This document shows, piece by piece, positions 35,305 to 50,700 of a stretch of DNA of 64,000 nucleotides. This DNA is from Lamellibrachia satsuma (lineage: Eukaryota; Annelida; Polychaeta; Sabellida; Siboglinidae), in NCBI GenBank assembly GCA_033239005.1, contig BSQZ01000036.1:5842501-5906500 (forward strand), in the 5' to 3' direction. The notes beneath the pieces are model-generated. The model did no database searches. It was not told where the DNA came from and worked only from the letters and a program-made list of their open reading frames with translations. Both the position numbers and the translations under genes were made by a program. The number at the start of each line of letters is the position of its first letter. Within the stretch, counting starts at the first letter, position 1.

Positions 35305-38300
35305 CTGAAGCAATGGAAATACGTAAACATTTAAATCTCAAATGTGTTTAACAATAAATGTTTTTGTGGTATGCATTTTCATTAGTCAATTCTGTAAACC
35401 CATACTTGAAATACAGCAAGTATTTACTTAGCAGCTATCTAGCGTATTCATCCATCTGCTGGCCACTTTAATATTGCTTTCCAATGTCGAGACTGACTAA
35501 CCATTTTGTTTTGATGCACCTCTAAGCTTGGTTTCTGAGGAATTAAGTGTGAAAAAAGTGCTCTTCTTAGTACTAAATGAATTCGCCTAGTCCGGTCAGA
35601 GCTACTGAATGAATGACACAAATATCAACATGTCAATAGATAAATATACATTTTATCCTTTCAAATGATCATTAACAAACATTCACTAATGAGCAGTAAT
35701 CTATTCCAGGCAGTCACCATGCAAGCTTTCAACAAAGTCAATCTTGTGTGTCATTGGTGATGAATTTACAACAGTTTTGATTCCAGTATTATTCTAGGAT
35801 TTGATTCAAGTAAAAATAGTTTGTTCAGCCTTTTCTGACAAACTGCCAACAGAACACAGAAGGAACAGGTGAACAGGCTCGACATGTTTTACCACTATCG
35901 ATTTTCAATATATCATCTAAATGCAAAGTATATTCAGTGTATAAAAATGTTTAACCACTAACCTATGCATTAAGCAATAAATTGTAACAAAACGTTGCAT
36001 GGAAAATGGGTGTTCTTTTCAGTTACAGGCAGTTATTTTCTTTTTTTTAAGTATGCTTTCAACAGAATTACATTTGTGCATTGCTGACACCACAAATATT
36101 AGACTGCGTGTCAAAGAAAATACTTCACATACTAAGTTTGTACAAATAAACAAATTTCATGTTCAGACACATGTCAAGCATTGAGGAAATAGTATTAGCT
36201 TCATTCATTGCAGCATTGTAAAGTCCTTCTCCAGCTTGTGCAACATGACCTCGTTCATGTGTCACATGACCTTGGTCATGTGACACACCCGTAGTCATGT
36301 CAGTTCTTACCCCGTCCTCACTGATGGCAGGGAGCAGGTCCTCCTGGTCTGGGACCATCTCAATCGGTTGAAACACAAACAGCATTGTCCAGATTGGCAC
36401 AAGGAACTTGACCACCTGTAGAAAACGGTGACCAATTTGAAAACATCACATTTATGGAACTAATTAAGATATCAACTTCTTTCATGGCTTTTTTTAAAGC
36501 TATAGCATTGTTCTTTTAATGGTTAAATACAAATGCTTTGAGGGCACATACAATTACCCTATCTGACAGTATGGAAAAACATGACAATTCTATGAAATGT
36601 TATTACAAAAGGTATAGAATGTTTTTACATAGTGCAGTATCCAATCCTTAGAACCACTCATACTACTTGATGCTTCACCCCTGCAGACCTGTTCTTACCA
36701 ACACCATATAAACTTCTCTGGGAAGAATTCAGCCACAATTCCACTACCATCAGGTACAGGAACTCATTCATACGGCTGAATGAACAGAAACAAGCTGGAG
36801 AAAAAAATTGCCCAGGCTTCGAACGGCAGCAAGAACAACTGAACCCAGATCAGTGTGTGAAATGAGCAAACATGAACTAGCCCAGATTTTTCAACTGGCT
36901 CAGTTCTATTTTTGAACTGACCCCACAAAAATGGATTAATTATAAGTATACGTAATAAAGCAAAGTTTTTGTGTGTAAAACTAAAACTGACACTGCTTTA
37001 AATTAGATAAATAATAATTTAATAAATATAGACCATAAAAATAATGTCGTTCATTTCTTATAACTAGCAGACCAATAGAATAACATAATGAATTTAATAA
37101 ACATTTCAATGTGAATTTTATTTGCGAAACAGTTACAATTGTTGAAAGTGACATTATGTTTGATGCCGATGTTTAGCGCACTGGCACTGCCCTGAGCTGG
37201 TCGCTAGTTCTGGCATGGTATGCCATTCTCAATTCACTGCAAATCAAAGCCTCCAAATTCGCAGTCAAATATCACGTTTCTTTGGTATTTCCCAAGTTAC
37301 TGATGTCATTAAATGTGAATCGTCCAATAGGCATCCATGTTATAAAAGCAAGGCGTTTCCCTCCCTGCTTTGGCAGCGATTTATTGCTGGCGATAAAGAA
37401 GTAGTTGTCACAATTGAATTAGCACAGATTAGTTTAACTATTGTAATGTGCATCACTAATACAGTCCATGCCAGGATGATGGTGGGGTAGGGCAGATAAC
37501 ATACACATTTTGTCTAACTGTATCGGTGGGATGTATTTTGATTCGGCGGCCACCAATAAAAAGGCCTTAATTTCGAACACTGCAGATCATCTCGACTGGG
37601 AATCAGACGTAAACACTGTGCTACAGTGCTGATATGGATAAAACTATGGCAAATATGTCTTGCAAATATTTCCTAACACTAACTGTTTAAAAAGTGGATT
37701 ATCCTTGAGAAAAAGGCAGTATAACACGCTGTAGTCTTCCATTTCATCCTAACCCATTTATGCCTCTAGCAATTGGAATGACATGACGTTTACTTTGCAA
37801 TTCAACTTACCATGAATAACCCGAATATTGGGGAGTAGAGCTCCTGCATGTGGAGCTGGAATAACAAAATTAATTAAATATCAATTACATTAATTAAATA
37901 ACAACAACATAAAGAAACACTTTAATCCCGATAGCATACACAATATAATATTTGAAGTGCAAGTCTGGCAACTAGATGGCACTTTACTCTTAACTAAAAT
38001 ACATGTGCCATTAATCATGTAGCTTCTGTGCAATTATTATCGAAGAGGGACAAGATTAGAGAAATTACAAGTAAAACAGTATCTAATCTTTTCAAAAGGT
38101 AGCACAAAGTTGTGTCCTTTTGTATCACAAGAAAGAAGAAATTTCCTGTAAAATAAATGTTGTTGTTAACTGATGCTATTATTCAAATTACAATAACTTA
38201 TGTTTTTAGAATTATATGTTTCTAGTATTAGTTTAGATCATTTGTATACGCTACGGGAAGATTCATATAAGTGTTTAACTTCTGCTTTCCACCTATCTAG

Positions 38301-41300
38301 CATGGTCAAAGAACTAAAAATGAATTACTATATGAAATTATATCGATGCTGAAAATAAATATATTATGATTACTATTTATGCGGTTACAATGGCAACCCT
38401 AAGACAATAGGGTACTTACAAACACCCCACTGCAGCCCAGCTCCTCATCTCCAACTGAAAGAGAGAACAAGAACAGATGCTGGCTTAGATACACTGCTAA
38501 ACTTAGATACACAGTCTCATTTTTTAACCATAAAATCATGTATTCGACCCAATAAGCGTAGAGGATGCTAAAAAAAAATTGAGCAATCGAAAAATGTCAA
38601 TGAATCTGTTCTTATAAGCGTACACCAAAACATGTTTCTCTAGACAGTTAGGTAACTGTTTAACACTAGTGGTGTCATTTGGTGACTAGTGTAGAACAAC
38701 TGAAAAGAAGAGGTGCCAACTGTTTAACACCAGATGGCGACACTTTTCAGTTGTTCCACACTAGCCAAATTACAATTATGGATCCTGCTGAATACAAAGG
38801 GGTGTATGCTAAGTTGGTCATATACGCTTAATAGGTCGAATATGGTATATTGTATAAACTATATCTATTCTAATATCCTGTCCACCCAAAGTTTCAATGA
38901 ACCGCAATGTTTTATTATATTTCTTACATTACACGCTGAATGGAAAAATCAATATTTATAAACATATAATGGTCAAATTATATTAAGCAAATTATTGTTC
39001 GTTCACATTTGTGCAGTCAATATGTTACAATAGATATAGATTACACTATGTCCACAACTCTATGGTTTTCAATAAAATCGACCAGGCTTAGATATGAGTT
39101 TGAGACAACTTTGTGTTTGCCAGGTGGCACTTCAACTGTCAATACAAAACTGCCTGTGTGCGTCCTTATATGGTAGGGAAATAACAAAACTGCCTGCCTG
39201 CATCATCACATGGTAGGGAAATAACAAAACTGCCAGCATGCATCCTTATAAGGTAGGGAAATAACAAAACTGCCTGCATGCATCCTTATATGGTAGGGAA
39301 ATAACAAAACTGCCTGCATGCATCCTTATATGGTAGGGAAATAACAAAACTGCCTGCATGCATCCTTGTATGGTAGGGAAATAACAAAACTGCCTGCATG
39401 CATCCTCATATGGTAGGGAAATAACAAAACTGCCTGCTTGCATTCTTATATGGTAGAGAAATTACAAAACTGCCTGCTTGCATTCTTATATGGTAGAGAA
39501 ATTACAAAACTGCCTGCATGCGTCCTTATATGGTAGGGAAATGAACAATGCTTTAGGAAAATACACTTATGTAGGATGTCAAACGGAGAAGCAGCTGACC
39601 CGCTGACCCGCCCACATGAAACTTATTTTGACAGACATAAATGATAATCACAATAATTTAACGAGTTCCCGTTTAAACAGTCACAATATCGGCTGTTTTC
39701 ATTTCTACTTTATAATTGGTTAACAGAAGCATTTGTATGGCATCATTCCTAGTGTTTGACAACCATAGAGCAGAACTTACTGATCATCATAGTAACGTCG
39801 TAGACAAAGCTCACCAACGCTGACATCTCAAAGAAGACAATGAGTCTGTAGATGAAACCAACATATCATAACATCGTTGAAATGACTCTTGTGTCCGTTG
39901 ATCTAGATTACTGAGCAAAGTGTTCAAAGATGAGTCTGTAGATGAAACCAACATATCATAACATCGTTGAAATGATTCTTGTGTACATTGATCTAGATTA
40001 CTGAGCAAAGTGTTCAAAGATTTCAGAAATCGTTATTGATTGACTGACTTTAATTCGATAAAATTGTATACATATGTATAACGATAAAACAGTATCATAT
40101 ATAAAATATCACCAAGGAAAACACATAAAGGCACATAAAAGTACACATACTGCCAATGTGGCCCTCAAGAAAATCATAGCTAAGAACAGAAATATATATT
40201 ATAAAATTGCAGTTTACATAATATTTAGAAGGAAACACTGTAAAAGAGAACGAAGGCCTGGAATTCTATTGTATGTGATTAGCAGCAAAAGGCTATTTCT
40301 GACTGATACATAGTAACAACAATGTGGCAACTCACATATTCACATCAATGCTTAAAAACACTGGAACACATGACAGAAAAGTAACCAACCAGAACAGCCA
40401 GACAGATTTGCTGCGTGACTTACATCCAGAGGTCTCTCTTCTGCGCCCTGCGAAGTGAGTCAAGCGTGCTGATCTCGTTGAGACGCCGCGTAATGTAGAC
40501 GCCTGACACCATGAACAGTTGGACGAGCAGGAACTCGACCGACGACAATGCTAGCCAGTATGGCTCTGCATGCAAACATTGACCCATTAGCAAAATATAT
40601 CTTACAAAGTAGCATCTATCCCACGTAATAACAAATCATTTGGCCTTGGAGTTTTGTTTCAAGACAGCTTAAAATTCTTGGTTTATTCTCGAATTTATGT
40701 TATTCATTAGTATAATGCAATGGTAAATAAATAATTTTATTAGTTTCAATGGTCACTTGACATGGCTAATGATAATGATGTATGCTGTTTCGTTAAAATA
40801 TTAAATAAACAGATGTTGTAATGGCTGTAAAAAGTATGAGCTAGAAAAATGCTTTAGGACAGGGAAAACCAATTTACAAATTAAACTTCATGCTGGCAGG
40901 AGTAATACATTTTTAAAAATAAATTTCTTGAAAATCCATTTTATAATCAAACGTTTCAAGATAATTTTAATTGTGGTTTATAATATAGTCAATAATTACA
41001 AATCTTACGTAAACATTCGATCCAACTGGGTTGAATGTGAATAATGCCCAGTGATGCCACCACGGTAAAGTAGATGAGGGAGACCAGAAAGAGCAAAAGT
41101 AGCAGCCTGAAACCAACAATCAGTTACCAGTGTTAACTAGCTATCCAAGACAATAACAACAAGTGCATACAATTACTATCTGACTGTTTTGTTATATATT
41201 TGATATTATTTCCTTGTTGCTTTATATTGCTTCATGTTTTATATGAAAATTTAGCCATCTTTGAAAACACGTAATTTTCTGCATTTCAGTGACAAATAAT

Positions 41301-41705
41301 TAACAAGAAACACTGACCGTACCGAATCTAAAATACAGACATCAAACTCCATCAATTAATTAGCAACCGTGCCATTAAGGCAACCGTTAATCAATTTAGG
41401 CACTGGCCAACTCGATCAAATTATGTGTTCACTCAAACGTATTCGGCTTCGGATCAATACGGCCAGGCATCATCGAGGAACATGTTTATCACGATGTATG
41501 TGGTTGTGCATGGCTAGATTTCATCATTACCATGGTTACTCCATAGAGGATATTATGGTCCCAGTGATCCGAGCTGTTTTGTCATGAAAATAAACAATCA
41601 ATGTATTCTGTGGTTTCCCCCACCTCTGCCTACGATCTTTGTTCTGAATATTTCTGTTAATGAAAACAAATTCTAAATGTAAAAAATGGGGTAAAGGTAT
41701 GCGCA

Positions 41706-41751
<46 letters not shown>

Positions 41752-44700
41752 CATATATATAAATATGTTTGCATATACACATATACACAGACACACACAT
41801 GTATGTACATAAAAGCTACAAGCAATAATGGAACACTCATGCCTAACAATCTGCAGGATAAGCAGTTATTTTGCCTTGGGACATTGATAAAAGATTTACA
41901 TTTCCATCTAAAATTGCCTTCCGTGAAACTGTGCATGCACGGTGCTCAAACTAATGGAAACCATATACTGCTGCAATGCAGCCGGGGAAATACGATTATT
42001 ATTAACATTACAAAAATATTTATATTTACATATCAGAGAATATATCAAAATGAATTACCTGAATACTAAATTGGAATACTGGTGTTTTGGTTTCCCGATC
42101 ATTTTACTTAAATATACCATATTTTTGCATTACTGCCAATAAGAATACAGTTATTGCAACAATAAGAATACAGTTATTGCAACAATAAGAATACAGTTAT
42201 TGCAACAATAAGAATACAGTTATTGCAACAATAAGAATACAGTTATTGCAACAATAAGAATACAGTTATTGCAACAATAAGAATACAGTTATTGCAACAA
42301 TAAGAATACAGTTACTGCAACAATAATAGTTATTACAACAATAAGAATAGTTATTGCAACAATAAGAATACAGTTATTGCAACAATAAGCAGTCACCTGT
42401 GAGTAAGCGCCTCCTTTCTGAGGACACGAGTAGCCATCGTCCAGTAGAGGTGACTGACCAGTAGAAACTGAACAAGTTTCAGATACTGCATGACAAAATC
42501 AAACTGTGCGTGGTGACCCAGGAGCCAGTGGACCGCGCTGAAAACAACAACGAGACCATTAAAATGTTTTTCACCCTGAAATATTTAAACATAGTTGCTG
42601 TTGTAAAATGGGTTAATTTCATTATTACTGATTAATTTAATTAACTCAATCAAGATAATTTAAATTGTACACCCCTCACCCCCCTCACCCCCCCACCAAC
42701 AAAACCAATTCCGTGTAGTGCCATACATCAATGATTTGAAAGCATCCCTTAGCAAATGCCATGTGACATTGTCAGCATTGTAGACTACTGCTATATCAGA
42801 TTATTAATATCAGAACATCACTGCTTGTTTGCTACCCACATTTTTTTTATTGTCTGGCAATTCACAACATCACAAATATAAGGCAATAAATAATATATTT
42901 TGTATTTAAAATTGTTAACTGAACAAGCTTGTTAGCTGAAATAATTTATACAATAAATTAAACTTAAATTAACATAAACCTATAATAGGATTAATCGCGA
43001 CTCTTGATATTATCTGACTGTGCTTGGCTATGATGCAGCTAAGGAAAAGCACAGTGTTTATGTAATTCAGCAAGTTTAATTTCCCCTGACTCTCATTGAT
43101 CCTGTAATCCCTGGCTCTGTCCTACTTGGGAGCTACCAGCCACCAAGACTGGACCAGCCCTCAGGGAAGAGAATCACTAAAACAAGTTTGTTCAGGCCAT
43201 TCTGCACCAGTTCCCATAACACCACACGCCCCCTAGTGACCGCCAGCTACTCCTGGAGTGGACAGTTCTGGCATTAGTCAAGGTTCACGAACGACCAATA
43301 ATAAGCGTATATACAATGTTAAAATGTGCAGTTCCGGACTAGTAAATAAAAAATATGCAGTAGAATAACAAAATTAGATTTTTATTTTTTTTTGTGAAGA
43401 ACTTATTTTGCCTGATCATGCTAGCCATATGCAACACCTGCTCACCTGAAATTGTTTTGGTTGTAACTTTGCCTTTCACCAAAGTTTTTTCTTCAAATTT
43501 TTTTCCTGATGCAGAAGCCTCAAATCAGCCATAACCCATGGAAATTATGAATTTATAGGTATTTTAATAGATTATATTCCATGTTTGAATCACAAACAAA
43601 CATATTTCAGTGACCCTTGTCTAGGATATTTTTTTAAACCAGTTGATATTCATAAACATTGGCTAACATATAGTTGTGTTTAAAAGAGTCATTATTCAAT
43701 TATCCTCCCAACTTATGAACATGTTCACGAACATATTTACAACTAGAAGGGGTAGGAGTAGACCGCGACTGAGAAGGATTTGGTGGGATTGGGAGGGAGT
43801 GGAGAACGAGGGATGGGGGAGTGGAGGCAGGTTGGGAAGATGGGATGGGAATTGTGATGGAAAAAAATTGACGATCAGTATCGATGCCAGCCTCACCCCA
43901 GAGTTCAGAGACAAAAAGGACAGCAACAATATTTACAACTAGTGATGAGTTCTGACTGTATAACAATTGTGTGCAACGTACCATAGAATACATTCGAGAG
44001 TCGCGCAGTAGAAGATGATGTACTGGTGCAGGACAGGGTGGCGTGTCAGGTGAAGGTGGAATGCCCGCACAAAGCACAGCACAGCTGTGATGATGACCAG
44101 ACCAGAAATCACACCATTCCTGGAATATACAGACATCAAGTGAATGCTGTCTCTCTAAGGAATAAACAAATTCTTGAAACTTTGCCTAGTACTTACACAC
44201 TATATCTATGACCATCAACCCTTCTTCTCCCATGATTCTTCTCTCTAATGGAATTTCATGGCATTAAAACAAACTAAATCAACATCTACTTTATACTATC
44301 ATACAAGAAATTAGAGAACTACCTCATTGTTCAATAATTTTTTTTGCAATTCTCAACATTTCTTGTTATACAACACGGTGTTTAAACTGTAGAAGAGGCA
44401 GTTTTATTTGCCATAATTAAAGCATAATTTTAGTGTTAATAGAATCATATTTAGAAGTGTTGATTACTTAAAATGTCATCCATAGCATATACTCATACAT
44501 TTGTGAACTTTACAAGACATTTATTTGTAAAACGAGTGGTTTTGTGCTGCCAACAAGTTGGTAGTGGTGGAGCTAAATGAATTTTGCGGAAAAACGCAGT
44601 ACATGCCAGCCACGCTATGGACTGATGAAATGCCGGTTATCCTATCTATCATATAAAAATGTGTATTAATTTCAGTTTCACTTGTTACATGATGCCACTG

Positions 44701-47700
44701 GAGCAATTGATTTTTTGGCAAAACATGGTTATGATCAAACCACCATCCACCAATACATAATGCTCTACGTTTTTGAACTTCTTAAACACATGTGACCATC
44801 CCTTAAACTCACCTAGCACAAGCGATTGTGTCAAAACAGCCAAAACAACCACGCAGTACGACATCAATGCTGTCATTGCCAATGTGGCTGCTATTGCCAG
44901 AGTAGGACGGCAACAAAACCATCATGGTAACACTCAGCGCTGATTTGTCCTTTGCCATCGTTCCTGCTTGCCAATACTGACTGCACTGCTATGAAATCAC
45001 ACTGGTTTCCTGGGTAACTGAAAACAGACAAATGTATCCATTACGACAGTGCCTGTGAAAATCACGACATGTGTCAAGCATTTTGCATTTATTTGCTGTG
45101 AGATAATCATGATTTAAATGTGAGTGCAATGCAGATGACTTGAACATGTTCACATAATCAGTGATGCACATTGGGCTCAGACATTGGCCATAGACCGATT
45201 AAACTTGAAAATGTCCTACTGATGTGGCCTTGATCACGTCATTTGTTCAATAAAATTATTGTTGGAGTGGTCATGTGTTCTATTTTTTTCACTGCGGACA
45301 CTGAGTCTGGGAACAACTTTTACCGAACTCCGCAGTTCATTCGCTAGTTCAGCTTCTCGCTATTTGGGTGCGTCGGCAATTCATGCTAATGTGTCGTCTA
45401 TTTGTGGCCCTGAAGTAGGCACTTCAACAGTAATAGACGTTTTTAAAACGCAAAGTACTTCGGTTACTAAACATTAGTTGTGCTGTTTTACAAAAATTCA
45501 ACAAGGGGTGCTCCATTAGTGCGGTCACTATGCAGGTGACATGCTCAAAATACTTCCTGTACAAGGCACTTTCAATATGTTCTGGCTTAAGTTCTTCAGT
45601 ATACAAGTTCTTCCATTGATTTCAGTTATGTGATCTCAGCCAGTCTAGATCTTGCAGGTTTCAAACCCGCTTGCTTTCCTGCAGATCTTTGTTGAGGGCT
45701 GTTGGGAATGTTGTTCGTGGACACCCTCGCCAGCGAGCAACGTCAGCGGATGTGAAATATTGGTCTATGCCTATGGGCAGCTGTGCAGGGGTTTCACGTG
45801 ACATGCGAAGCACATGTCTAAACACGTGCACGTGCGGTGCGCATGCATACACATTGAAACAATTATTAAAATATATCTACAAATAAAAAAGTTATGCCAT
45901 TTTAATCATACATTTATTGAAAGAAAACACAAAAACAGGAGTCTTTTGCCTGTATGCAAGATCCAATTTTTTGCCAAATTTTTACCATATTAAAATGGTA
46001 ATATCTTTGGATCTAATAAAGATATATTTATAAAGTAAACAGTTTTTGGTTCCTTTACGTGTTACCTTTCATTTAAATCAATTGCCAATGTTATATAATG
46101 ATATTAATTTTTTTTTGAAGTGCCTACCTGAAGTAGCCAATGAGGTAGGATATCAAGGATGTAGGAAATAGCCTCAAAGGGTTAACATGGCTACATTCTT
46201 TCACACAGCCAACAATAATCTGATGTAGCTGTGCAAACAAAACCTTGTAGACTAACTGATCAAAGGACCAGGTCAAATGGTTGAGTTAGCAAGCTTGATG
46301 AATTACTGATGTTGCTACTAAAATAAACATGTGATGGAGCAATAGGGGGTTGGGGGTTTAATTAGAACTTTGATTTTTTCCCCCAGTTAAAACTACATCT
46401 GCAATATTTTTTGTTTATTTGTCTAGTTTTAGTATCATTTCATCAAACCTACCTGGTACCCACAACAACACACCAGCTTGTTTGTACAAATTTGTTATTC
46501 AGTTTTGATAAAATCATCAAACTACTAAATTATATCTGGCTAAGCAAAACAGTGGTTTAGCTTTTGAAAATGTCATCAAAAGTATGCACTTTTTATTAAA
46601 CCGATTGCACATATTACTTACTTTTCACGCACTACAGATCTGAACATTAATGAACCTGATTCATGATGGGCCAAATTAATTATGGAAGAACCTTTATATT
46701 TAGTGTGTATTTTTTTTTAGTGTGTATTTTTTTAAATAAGGGAAGAAACTGAAAACATAGGAGCAGATTACAACACATCACACTTGTTACCACTGTCAAT
46801 TAGTTAATGAGCTGATGAAATAAGTCAGTTCAAACATCCTATTTACCAGTACATACAAAAATACATTTACCACATGTGCCAAATGGCATCAGAACCAGTA
46901 GTGGCATTGTGCAATAATAGGTGTTCTAATAATAATATCGCCTGCTTCGAGTTGACCTGCCACAATAAGTTTGCCAAATAACTGCAATGCCAGCATCACT
47001 ATATTACTCATTGAAATGTCACGTCTAATGATTATCAATTCAGAATGTTTAATGTTTATTAATTCATAATGCACCAACCTTATATAATATTCGTTGGTGG
47101 TGTAGATAATTACATGCATTACAGAACAAATTATGATGATGGAAAATAATATATATATATATAATCTAGACATGTAACTGCATAATATATAGTGCTATAC
47201 AGAATTGAATAAAAATGATAACATGTATGATAAAACGATTATGAGATAAAACAATTATTATTAATTTAAAAAGACTGGAACTATATAAAAGTATTTAAAT
47301 AGCACTTGATCACTGGAGAGTGCTCTCAGCTGTGCGCTTTGGAAATATAAGTTCATAACTTACAATTCTACTAAAGTAGGGGACGAGCCCAGAAACTGCA
47401 GACTGCACGTAATAATTAACTAAGGGAAGAAACTGAAAACATAGGAGCAGATTACAACACATCACACTTGTTACCACTGTCAATTAGTTAATGAGCTGAT
47501 GAAATAAGTCAGTTCAAACATCCTATTTACCAGTACATACAAAAATACATTTACCACATGTGCCAAATGGCATCAGAACCAGTAGTGGCATTGTGCAATA
47601 ATAGGTGTTCTAATAATAATATCGCCTGCTTCGAGTTGACCTGCCACAATAAGTTTGCCAAATAACTGCAATGCCAGCATCACTATATTACTCATTGAAA

Positions 47701-50700
47701 TGTCACGTCTAATGATTATCAATTCAGAATGTTTAATGTTTATTAATTCATAATGCACCAACCTTATATAATATTCGTTGGTGGTGTAGATAATTACATG
47801 CATTACAGAACAAATTATGATGATGGAAAATAATATATATATATATAATCTAGACATGTAACTGCATAATATATAGTGCTATACAGAATTGAATAAAAAT
47901 GATAACATGTATGATAAAACGATTATGAGATAAAACAATTATTATTAATTTAAAAAGACTGGAACTATATAAAAGTATTTAAATAGCACTTGATCACTGG
48001 AGAGTGCTCTCAGCTGTGCGCTTTGGAAATATAAGTTCATAACTTACAATTCTACTAAAGTAGGGGACGAGCCCAGAAACTGCAGACTGCACGTAATAAT
48101 TAACTAATATGTAAACTGTGCTAATTTCAGGGGCTTTGTAAATATAAAAAATCCAGTAATAAAAAATAGCATAGGACTGACCCCACCATTCACACAATGG
48201 CACCCAAACAGCCACACCCCTATGCAACACAAACAAAATGGAAACATTGGAGGCATTGTACACGCTTTACATATAATAAAAAGGAAAGTAGATTATTACA
48301 TTTCAACCAGAAAAACACTAAAATAATTATATTTATATACCTTTCAAATATTGGTGTGATAATCCTACTCCCTAGACTTAGTGGACCCTTAATTGGCTTT
48401 GACCCACCCTGTCATTATTATTTGGATTATTGGAATTTGATAAGCCCCTTGGGTAAGTGGAGCCCCATAAATCTGCGAATGCATCCAGACTCAGCCAGCT
48501 GTTGCCGAATTAGCAGGTGCCTGCCTAGGCAAAGTCAATTGCCCTACAATGTTTTTCTATCTGAAGTGAAGTGAAGTTTATTTGTTTAGATCATACATAC
48601 AGAGTCAAATAACAGTTTGTACATATTTTACATAGTTTTGATGATCCAGGGAGGCTTGCACTAAGACCTGAGAGATCGCTATCGTACAAGCCTCCCTATG
48701 ACTACGTATGGTGCAGTAATCATTATTACTGCTGTTTGACTAGAGTACATATACAAATAGATGTGGAGTTGCTAACTTTGCCTACAAATATAACAGTGCT
48801 AATAATACTAACAAATAATAATAATAATACTAGCAAAAATACATATAGTGCAAATAATATGAATACTATTTTTTTTCGTATGTATAAATGTGAATAAAAT
48901 GTGAATCGAATATAATTATCAATATTATCCTATAATAATTACAGAGAAGTTAAATAATACAGAAAGGATAAATACATTATTCTTGTAAAAATACAATTGA
49001 AATCTTGACACTAAAAATAATACATTAGTTCCAAATTTATTAGTTACAAATTATATTGTGAGGAACTCAAAAACCAGCTGTTTTGATAATAATAAAAAAA
49101 TTACAGTGATAATATTACTGAATGAATATTCAGTATATTATATTACAGAGCTATGAATTATTAAGTAATGCAGTTTATCATGGTAACATGATAATGATGA
49201 CGAAGGCATACCATACATTTCTAGGCTTCAGCTGGCATATTCTTTTTGCAGATGTAGCAGTTACTGATATTACATTCCAAGTCATATTTACTTATGATAT
49301 ATTTTTTGGAGTAATTCACAAAGCCTTGATACGAATGGGTGTTAATTTTCTCCATGGCAATTTGTGGAAGAAAGTTTTCTTGAAGTAATTTTGGTATTGT
49401 ATGCCTGATAAAAGGCGGCAGTATATTGTATTAGTTTGTTTAATTTGGATGTTAAAATGATAGTTTTGGGGAAAATTATTTATTATATCGGTAAAGCGTT
49501 GTGGTGCCTTTCTTTGTCTTTTTGGTCTAGATGATACATTTCCATTACCAGTGAACATGTCTTTAAAATATTCTGGAATGGTTCCATTTTTGTATCTGTA
49601 GAAAACTGTCATGCATGACAGCTTAAAGAGGTCGTCTGCTTTTAACAGTTCTAGTTCTTTGAATAAAGGTGTACTGTGTGAATTATATTTACTGTTTGAT
49701 ATAGATCTAATTGCTTGCTTTTGTAGTTTGTTTATTCGTTTGTTTATTTGTCCGCCCCATGCTAATATACCATAGCGTAGGTGTGACATAAATAGCGAAG
49801 AATATATTATCTTTAAGATGTGTATTGGTATGTAGTGTTTTAATCTAGAGAGAATTCCACATATCCTTGATAGTTTGTTGGCGATGAAGTTTTGATGAGA
49901 AGACCATGTTAAGTTAGAGTCTATTATGACTCCAAGAAATTTAAATTGTGTCACCCATTCAACCGGTGTATTATTTATTTTAATGTTAGGTACTTCGTGG
50001 TTCTTTACTTTTCTCTGTTTATAGTGAAAAATCATCATTTTTGTTTTTGCAGCATTCAGGGACAGTTTATTTACTGCTAACCAGTCTGTTATTCTAATCA
50101 ATTCTGAATTGATGTTGTTGGATATAGCCAATTCATTCGTTTGATCATTTGTAAATGTATTTAGTGTGCTCAGCAGGGTGGTATCATCTGCATACATGAT
50201 TGGACAGAAATTGGTGCTTGCTGTTGCTAGATCATTGATGTATATGAGGAATAATAATGGCCCTAGAATTGAACCTTGGGGGACTCCAGTAGTAATCGTT
50301 TTCAAGGGTGATTTTATGTTGCTGAATTCCACGTATTGCTGTCTGTGCAGTAGATAGCTTTTAAACCATTCTAGTTCAGTATTTTGTATGCCATAATGTT
50401 TGAGTTTGTTGATAAGGATTTTATGATCGATTGTGTCAAAAGCCTTTGACAGATCTAAAAATGTTGCCAGTGGTAAACTTTTTTTGTCAAGATTTAAGTA
50501 TATTCTGTCAACTAATTCAGATATTGCCAGTTCAGTAAAATATTCAGCTCTGAAACCATACTGATTTGGGTGGAGGAGCTTATTAAGAGTGAGATAGTGG
50601 AATAGTTGAGTATAAACTATTTTTTCAAAGACTTTAGATATGCACGGCAGAAGAGATATTGGTCTGTAGTTGTTGAAAATATGATTATCATCTTTTTTGT

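Noticed and set aside
44685..44882. Alternative frame for 7TM exon 2 starting MAMTALMSYCVV (signal-peptide-like)
   Set aside because: It is hydrophobic and tempting, but its phase at the donor 44,813 does not join to the clearly coding frame of exon 3.
46889..47857. Two identical 94-codon hydrophobic frames
   Set aside because: They are identical only because the 684-bp block is duplicated. The frame is AT-rich, low complexity and has no splice or family support.
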